DNA of 64,000 nt, from NCBI RefSeq assembly GCF_040807025.1, contig NC_090981.1, forward strand, positions 1,500,501 to 1,564,500, written 5' to 3'. This DNA is from Struthio camelus (taxonomy: Eukaryota > Chordata > Aves > Struthioniformes > Struthionidae). Below, piece after piece: positions 56,434 to 64,000 of the stretch (within the stretch, counting starts at the first letter, position 1; each line of letters begins with the position of its first letter). The notes under the pieces are model-generated. The model was not told where the DNA came from. It made no database searches and was given only the letters and a program-made list of their open reading frames with translations. A program made the translations under genes and the position numbers.

Positions 56434-58398
56434 ACAGAATCACAGAATCGTTTAGGTTGGATGGGACCTCTGGAGATCATCTAGTCCAACCTCCCTGCTC
56501 AAGCAGGGTCACCTAGAGCATATTGCCCAGGATCACATCCAGATGGGATTTAAATATCTCCAGGGAAGGAGACTCCACTACCTCTCTGGGCAACCTGTGC
56601 CAGTGCTCAGTCACCCTCACAGTGAAGAAGTTTTTCCTCAGGTTCAGATGGAACTGCCTGTGGTTAAGTGTCTGCCCATTGCCTCTTGTCCTGTTGCTGG
56701 GCACCACGGAGAAGAGGCTGGCCTCATCCTCTTGACACTCTCCCTTCAGATACTTGTACACGTTGATGAGATCCCCTCTCAGTCTTCTCTTCTCCAGGCT
56801 GAACAGGCCCAGCTCTTGCAGTCTTTCTTCATAGGAGAGATGCTCCAGTCCCCTCATCATCTTGGTAGCCCTCCGCTGGACTCTCTCCAGGAGTACCATG
56901 TCTCTCTTGTCCTGGGGAGCCCAGAACTGGACACAGGACTCCAGGTGAGGCCTCCCCAGGGCTGAGTAGAGGGGGAGGATCACCTCCCTCGACCTGCTGG
57001 CAACACTCTGCCTAATGCACCCCAGGATACCCTTGGTCTTCTTGGCCACCAGGGCACACTGCTGGCTCATGTTTAACTTGTTGTCCACCAGCACTCCCAG
57101 GTCCTTCTCTGCAGAGCTACTTTCCAGCAGGTCAACCCCCAGCCTGTACTGCTGCATGGGATTATTCCTCCCCAGGTGCAGGACCTTGCACTTGCCTTTG
57201 TTGAACTTCAGGAGGTTCCTCTCCACCCAGCTCTCCAGCCTGTCCAGGTCCCTCTGAATGGCAGCACAGTCTTCTGGTGTGTTAGCCTCTCCCCCCAGTT
57301 TAGTATCATCAGCAAACTTGCTGAGGGTGCACTCTGTGCCTTCATCCAGGTCACTGATGAATACATTGAACAAGACTGGACCCAGGACTGACCCCTGGGG
57401 GACACCACTAGCCACAGGCCTCCAACTAGACTCTGCACCACTGACCACAACCCTCTGAGCTCTGCCATCCAGCCAGTTCTCAATCCACCTCACTGTCCAC
57501 TCATCTAGCCCACACTTCCTGAGCTTGCCTAGGAGGATGTGATGGGAGACAGTGTCAAAAGCCTTGCTGAAGTCCAGGGAGACAACATCCACTGCTCTGC
57601 CCTCATCTCCCCAGCCAGTCATTCCATCATAGAAGGCTATCAGAGTGGTCAAGCATGATTTCCCTTTGGTGAATCCATGCTGACTACTCCTGATCACCTT
57701 CTTGTCCTCCAGATGCTTAGTGAGGACCTCCAGGAGGAGCTGTTCCATCACCTTCCCAGGGATGGAGGTGAGGCTGACAGGCCTGTAGTTTCCTGGCTCC
57801 TCCTTCTTGCCCTTTTTGAAGACTGGCGTGACACTGGCTTTCTTCCAGTCCTCAGGCACCTCTCCTGATCTCCAGGACCTTTCCAAGATGATGGAGAGTG
57901 GCCTAGCGATAACATCCACCAGCTCCCTCAGCACTCATGGGTGCATCCCATCGGGGCCCATGGATTTGTGGATGTCAATTTTGGACAAAAGATCTCTAAC
58001 CTGATCCTCCTCAACCAAGGGAGAGTCTTCCTTTCTCCAGCCTTCCTCTCTTGTCTCCAAGGTCTGGAATTCCTGAGGACTGGCCTTAGCAGTGAAGACG
58101 GAAGCAAAGGCAGCATTCAATAACTCTGCCTTCTCTGTATCCTTCGTCACCAGGGCACCCGCCCCGTTCAGCAGCAGGCCCACGTTTTCCCTAGTCTTCC
58201 TTTTGCTGTTGATGTATTTGAAGAACCCCTTCTTGTTGTCCTTGACATCCCTTGCCAGATTTAATTCCAAATGGGCCTTAGCCTTCCTTGTCGCATCCCT
58301 GCACACTCTGACAACGTCCCTGTATTCCTCCCAAGTGGCCTGTCCCCTTTTCCACATTCTGTACACTTCCTTCTTCTGCTGGAGTTTTACCAAGCCAT
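56434..58398 (-). mobile_element. CR1 LINE copy h, best preserved RT
   Basis: On the minus strand this CR1 ends at 56434 with CCTAAACGATTCTGTGATTC and extends to about 58398, where it is 5'-truncated within ORF2. It is the least damaged CR1 of the window. A second CR1 in the same orientation (copy i) begins about 90 bases further on. Confidence 0.93.
56513..58398 (-). pseudogene. CR1 ORF2, one-stop reverse transcriptase
   Basis: A single minus-strand frame is open for about 640 codons apart from one TGA at 57935-57937. It falls in MHP-stop-VLREL, where copy f has MHPRVLKEL, so an arginine CGA has become TGA, as CpG decay would do. The frame contains [19 protein letters not shown], the [19 protein letters not shown] block, motif A ([14 protein letters not shown]), [14 protein letters not shown], the catalytic [10 protein letters not shown] and the whole C-terminal domain. 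The endonuclease is missing by 5' truncation. The first dozen codons of the open frame (up to 58435) are flank. Confidence 0.92.
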
Positions 58399-58490
58399 CA
58401 AGTAGGAATATTGTGGTAGACCAACAAGAACACAATTATAGGAATATGTAAAGGAAAGGTTTAGGGGAAAAAAAAAAAACTGTTTCAGTT

Positions 58491-58726
58491 TCACAGAATC
58501 ACAGAATGGTTGAGGTTGGAAGGGACCTCTGGAGATCATCTAGTCCAACCTCCCTGCTCAAGCAGGGTCATCTAGAGCATGTTTCCCAGGATCACGTCCA
58601 GACGGGTTTTGAATATCTCCAGCGAAGGAGACTCCACCACCTCTCCGGACAACCTGTGCCAGGGCTCAGTCACCCTCACAGGAAAGAAATTTTTCCTCCT
58701 GTTCAGATGGAACTGCCTGTGTTTCC
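58491..58726 (-). mobile_element. CR1 3' fragment i
   Basis: This short 5'-truncated copy covers the tail (CCTCAACCATTCTGTGATTC) and roughly 235 bases of the 3' region up to GGAAACACAGGCAGTTCC. It has the same orientation as copy h and lies next to its 5' end. Confidence 0.92.
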
Positions 58727-61700
58727 AGACTAGCTATTCTTGTTCTCTAAATCTGTTCTGATTTGCTCTTCCACAAATGTCTGTAGACATATTTGTAAAC
58801 ATAATCATGGTAGCATTTACATTTTTTTTTTCAAATTTTACTGTTTTCAGTTAAATTTTATATCTTAGCACTTTTGTAAATATAATTAAGTTTATTGAAT
58901 TATCACAAGACTGAATGCAGATAATCCTAATTGCAGCCAAAAAAAAACCTCAAACAAAAAATAAAGTGTAGTTTTATTGCTTCAAAAGAAACAATTGCAG
59001 CTAAGATGATCAAGAAATAGAATTCCAGAGTAACCAAAGGGTTAAAAGTATGGCTTACACTTGGGAATTCCATGGAACTTGTTCCTCCTTCCCAAATAGT
59101 GCTGCCAAAAATCATCCAACAGGAAACATAAGATTAAGTTTGTCCTACCTAAGTGAACAAAGCGTGCTCAGAACAGGCAACCAGTTTACTGCAGAGCAGG
59201 AACTTTTCTAATCCTGCTGGAGTCTGCAGTGCTGCTCAGAGAATATCACTGAAGAAGTTGTTTTCTCTACATTAACATCTCTGGATCATCTCATTTTGGT
59301 CACACTGCAGTTTTTGCTGCTTCTCCCATAAAGGTTAACTTAAAGCTCCAAATGTAATCATGTGGAAAATGGACATTATTGATTCCTATGGTCCATTGTT
59401 CCCCCATTCTACGTCCCTGAAGTTCAAGTTCAGTTTGGAATTACATCATGTCTGGTTTCTCTTGGTTACTAGATGGCTTGAGACGTGACCACAGCTACAG
59501 AAAAAACAAACAGCCTTCTTCATGCTTCAGCTCCCCTATCGCTTCAAACATAAACTTTTTTTCTTTCTCTGAAGTATGCTTCAAGTATGGAGCATAGTTA
59601 ATTTAGAGATTAAGCTCCAAATTAGATTATCTAATGGCATCTTAATGGATTGCTGACCCATTTCCTGTGGGATGGCAGCATGCAAGTCTGGCTTGAATAC
59701 AATTAATTTCTTAGGAAGTGGTCTGAGATGTTTGCCCTGATGGAAAGGAAACAATGTTATTGTTTGTCTGTATATCTATCTTTATTACCGAGTTGGGTGC
59801 AAATATCAGAAATAGTAATTTAAATTGATAAAGACCAGAAATCATTAGTTTTGCCTGCTATGAATGCAATTATCAACCGGATACTTTGGCCTTTTTGTTC
59901 TTAAATTGCAATGCTTGAATTGATACTTTTTTCTAAAAACACTGCAGAATTTGAGGGGAGAAAACCATTGCTCTAACAGGTGTGTGTCTATTGCTCAAAT
60001 GTGTAACATTTTAAAAAGCAATGCTGGTGAAAGTGTTACTTTAATAGTATGTTTGCTAGATTCTAAACAAAAATTAAAAAAAAGTAATTCTTAGCAATTT
60101 TCAGTTCCCTTCCTACTCTTTTCACAAACTGTAGATTATCCAATTTGACTGCCTTATCAGTGCTATTATCATAACCCCAGAGTGGTGCTGGTGAAAGAAG
60201 TGCTGCTTCAATAGTAGAACATGTGAACACCCCTGCAGCTAAAGCTGAGAAGGAAATTCATCACTCTAAGAATAAAGGTCCCCTCAGGAGCTCCAGGAAC
60301 AAACCAGCTGTTGTACTGTCCTTGTGTCAAGATAACAGACTAAAAATAGGAAACGCTAACCTAGTGCATTTGCCTGGGTAGTGTAAAGGTAACATTAAAG
60401 CAGCAGTTAACCCTTAAAAACACCATGGTAAGATTGTTTTAAAAAAACATATAAATAACAATAGTTGAGAATAAAAAGATACTTAACAGCTGTGTTAAAA
60501 TGTACATTGTAGCACTGAATATTTGTTTATAGTTTGTGAAAGACTCATAAATACTCAAAGTATAAAAGAGTCCAATCCTGCAACCCCATATCAATTGTCA
60601 CATTGGAATTAATATACATGGAGTAACAAATGGCTTCAGAATCAGGCCCGGAGCTCATGTGTATCAAAAATCCTTCCCCCCCCTTCCTCTCACTCATGAC
60701 TCAAGTTTACTTGTTGCATACAATCTTCTTTGCTGTGCTGTGTCTGAGACTGTATTTTCCTATTTGAGCCTAAATAATTTGCACAGCTTTTTTTTTTTCT
60801 TTCTGTCTCGAGGAAAACAAAGTTATTGTCACGGAATTGCCAATATGAATGAAGGGGTTTTTTCCATCTTAATCTGCACAGCAAAAATTGACCTCTACAG
60901 TCTTAAAGCACTTTGCATGGGAGTTTAATTTTAAAGATGTATTTAACTATTGTTTGCAACAGAAATAAAAAAATAGATCATAAACATGGTAAATAGACAA
61001 CTAAAAATTTAGTTCTAGACAGTCATGGTACAAGAAGCAAAATAATATTAATTTCAAATATCTTACAAAAGCCTGTTTTTTTCTCATTCTTTGGGATGCT
61101 CAGAGGATGTTTTACATAAATATCTCCTTTAAAGACATAAGTATGTTTACTTAAACCACATAAGCTAGTCATCTAAATTTGTATCACTGTTATCCATTAC
61201 AACTTTTCTATTATTGAACAAAATGATATACCAATGATTTAAGATCTGTATTTTGCATTATTCATATTCTCTCTCTCTGCAAATGTCAATTCTTTTGCAT
61301 ATATATTATTGTTCTCTTGTATCTGCAACCATAAATGACAACAGACAAACAGTTTTACTTGGGGGGGGGGGGAGATTTATCTTAAAATCATTTCCCATCA
61401 GGCATGACAGGCAGCTACTAAGACAAAGGACACAAAAATAACAAGTACACAGATTTTATCATCTTGCACCCTCACCAGATCCTCAAGGTGTAGGTCACTG
61501 ACAGTGCACCACAAGGAAGCTTTCAGTTTGGTCTGTTCAATTACCTGACTTCTGTATAGACAGGACAGCTCGTATTCAGGCATTGCCAATTCTTTGACCT
61601 TCCTGAGGTCAAAAAAAAAAAAACTGCAAAATCAATCTACCACCTAAAATAGCCACAAAACCCTGCTGTAAAAGGTCAGTCTGGTTACTCTCAAATGAGT

Positions 61701-64000
61701 ACTACAGATTTGAGGGAACATGCTTATCAAACAATTTTCTGGGAAAAAAAAATTTGCTATTTAACCTTTTGAACTAGGATATATTATTTTACCAATGAGC
61801 AATAATTCCTTTTTGGAATCCAGTCTTCTTTTTAGTGTTATAAAGACTTATGGCCCATCAGTTTGAATACATATCATTTCTGTTTTTATGTCCTCACCTT
61901 CCCAGATGTTTGAAGAATGATATATTCCAAAGCCTATATTTAAAAACAAAACAAAAAAACAAAAAACTTCTACTTAAGGAGAACTACAGGTATGTTTGTC
62001 CTTCAAGGATGTGCTCAACTCTCTCCATACAGCCCATATAGATGCAAGCATGGCCAAGGCATGGTCAAAGGATGCCCATGGGAGCACAGGTGCCCAAGCA
62101 TATCCAGCAGCAGCTTAGTTTGCTGGTAGGTGGCACAGTGTACCAGCTGGCACACCTGGCCGGCACTCTGGGGGCTACCTGTAAGGCAGTTTTCCATACA
62201 AAAGGTGAGAGGATCATGGAATGTGTCTGTATCCACCATCAAAGGCTCCTTGATCATAATCTAGAAGTATTTTTTTTTCCTTCCTTCCTTTTTGTAATTT
62301 ATACCCAAAGATCATACATGATAGGTACTGAAAAACAGAATTTAGTAAACACTGTGCCAGTGTTTCAACTGATGTAAACTGGCATTACTTAAAGAGATCA
62401 AGAATGGTAAGACACCATCCAAGGATTTTTCTAGATAGGTAAATAGTTTGGATTCACTCTTGATAATACACAAATAATAATTGAACACTGTGCCAATTAC
62501 TGCATGATGAGGATTTATAATGTGAATCACAGCCCTTGAGAAGTTGAGGTGACTCCTTTAGCTGATTTTCCATTGTACCAATTTATCTATGATGGAGGAA
62601 ACAACTATACCTTGCGCTTCCACCAGAATTTCAGGATTCTTTCAAATTTCCAATATTGTTAGAGGAAAAAGTACAGAAAACACATGCAATTGAACAAGGA
62701 AGTCACTGCCAATAGGTTAGTAAAACAATAATATTTATGATATTTAAACTTTGAATTTGTACACAAATAATTATAATTACCATTCTCATAATTACCATTC
62801 CAAGTTGATACTGACCCCCCCCCAAACTTGTTAGCAATAAGGAATGCAATGCAGTATGTCATATGGCTTTCTGCATAGCAAGATTTTATATATACACAGT
62901 CACACTCACATACATATACAAATTATTTAAAAAGTGATTACACTGTTATATGTGTCTAGAAATGTCCATGGAGTATTTTAAAATTATTTTGAGGAAGTGA
63001 AAAGTTACTGCTTCATTTGACAGGGCCCCAATCTGCAGGCTTTACATCACATGTATAAACCCCTTAAGTGAGATATGTTAAGAATAATCCTGCACATGAA
63101 GGAGCTGAAATATTAACATATCTCATGATAACGCTTATTTATTTATACACCTACTTTATTTATATACCTACTTATATATGCACACACCTACTGCTACCAT
63201 AACCAATTATACATTAACAGAGGTAATAATGTGTAATCAATGATTGTACCACTAATTAAGGTTTTTCTTGCACACTAAAATGAATTATTTTGTGGATATC
63301 AAACCTAATTATTATTTTGTATTTCCTTTAGAAAGGAGCTGGTTTAATCTTACCTTCATGTACATGTTAGTGACCTAAATCTATACCAGTCAATGCCAAA
63401 AATGTTTCTATGAGTAGTATGATTATTCATTGCCCAAAACACCACCACATCAAAGTCTATTATTTTACTTGTCTATATCCTTAATCACTTTTTTTATATT
63501 AACCACTAGATAACAAACTAGATGACCTTTAATTCTGCAAATTGTTTCCATTTTTTTTAAAGCCTAAAATCTGCATTCCTTTAAAATTACAAACACTTTG
63601 CATTTGACAGCAAACACTGGCATTTCAGATGCTTAACTAAGGTATTTTCTAAAGTTTAATTATGTTAAATATAATCTAAATGTGTATTCAATAAATGTTA
63701 CATGGATATATTTTGTTCAATGTTGACATATATTCTCCTGGAGGCCTGCTAAAACAGATACTGTAGCTCAATGTAACTTTTTTAGATGTGGTGTAGGGGT
63801 GGAAATAATTAAAATGTTACCTTTGCCAAGTAATTCCCAATGTATCCTCACTGGCACTGGGGTATAAATGCCTGCCGTTTTGATTCATGGTCCAGTCACA
63901 AATCCTCAGCTGTCAATTGAAACCTAGCAGTCAGATATGGATCTACAGGTTTTAGTATTTAAATTAATACATGCAAACTAGTACTGTACATGGCAAAAGC
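58727..64000. other. Gene-free AT-rich stretch
   Basis: No supported gene. It holds a G12 run at 61361-61372, a C-run at 62815-62823, and an isolated GC-richer island at about 62030-62230 of unknown nature. Old-repeat phrases occur near 60575-60655 and 63020-63105. Confidence 0.55.
61361..61372. repeat. G12 homopolymer
   Basis: Twelve G in a row in AT-rich DNA. Confidence 0.9.

Noticed and set aside
4988..58726. Recurring similar blocks at 5, 19, 21, 30, 42, 56 and 58 kb as a CRISPR-like or satellite array
   Set aside because: They are separate CR1 LINE insertions of different length, strand and age.

Overview
This is a vertebrate genomic window with no host gene that I can support. The source is most likely a bird; a crocodilian or turtle is less likely. 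The main reason is the set of CR1 LINE copies whose 3' ends carry the octamer-type tail (ATTCTGTG/ATTCTATG) and whose 3' sequence reads like avian CR1. The flanks (1-24.6 kb and 45.3-64 kb) are AT-rich, gene-poor DNA with microsatellites, homopolymers and old repeat debris. Most open frames there are short and look like chance.

Layout. 1.6-2.1 kb holds a probable solo LTR with TATA box and AATAAA. 5.0-7.1 kb holds two CR1 copies head to head. 18.8-22.3 kb holds a CR1 patchwork: two minus-strand pieces followed by a plus-strand 5' piece. 24.6-29.5 kb is a 5'-truncated endogenous retrovirus (ERV-A: partial gag, RT/RNase H/integrase, envelope TM, 3' LTR). 30.4-32.0 kb is a CR1 copy. 33.07-45.15 kb is an old Ty3/gypsy chromodomain retrotransposon. 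It is split in its integrase by a second ERV of the same family (ERV-B, 37370-44140), which is flanked by a perfect 5-bp target duplication. 56.4-58.7 kb holds the best preserved CR1 reverse transcriptase of the window and a short CR1 tail.

The most interesting structure is a duplicated block of about 4.17 kb. Positions 27250-31417 (integrase end, env and 3' LTR of ERV-A, then 0.9 kb of non-ERV flank and part of a CR1) reappear almost unchanged at 39621-43787, inside ERV-B. There they have replaced ERV-B's own pol-env-LTR segment. ERV-B's own LTR ends, recognisable by a stretch that ERV-A's LTR has lost, still bracket the block. A second, smaller exact patch of the same style (about 0.65 kb of CR1) is shared by 5.04-5.69 kb and 21.07-21.72 kb.

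ERV-B keeps the 5' half that ERV-A lacks: LTR, a primer binding site matching tRNA-Ser, gag, and an in-frame protease. One TGA separates gag from protease and is followed at once by a perfect 6-bp stem-loop, which suggests stop-codon readthrough in the ancestor. The pol looks ERV-L-like, yet the element carries an envelope with a CX6CC motif. All of these elements are broken by stops, frameshifts or deletions. I saw no tRNA, rRNA, CRISPR array or host exon. All identity statements were made by eye.
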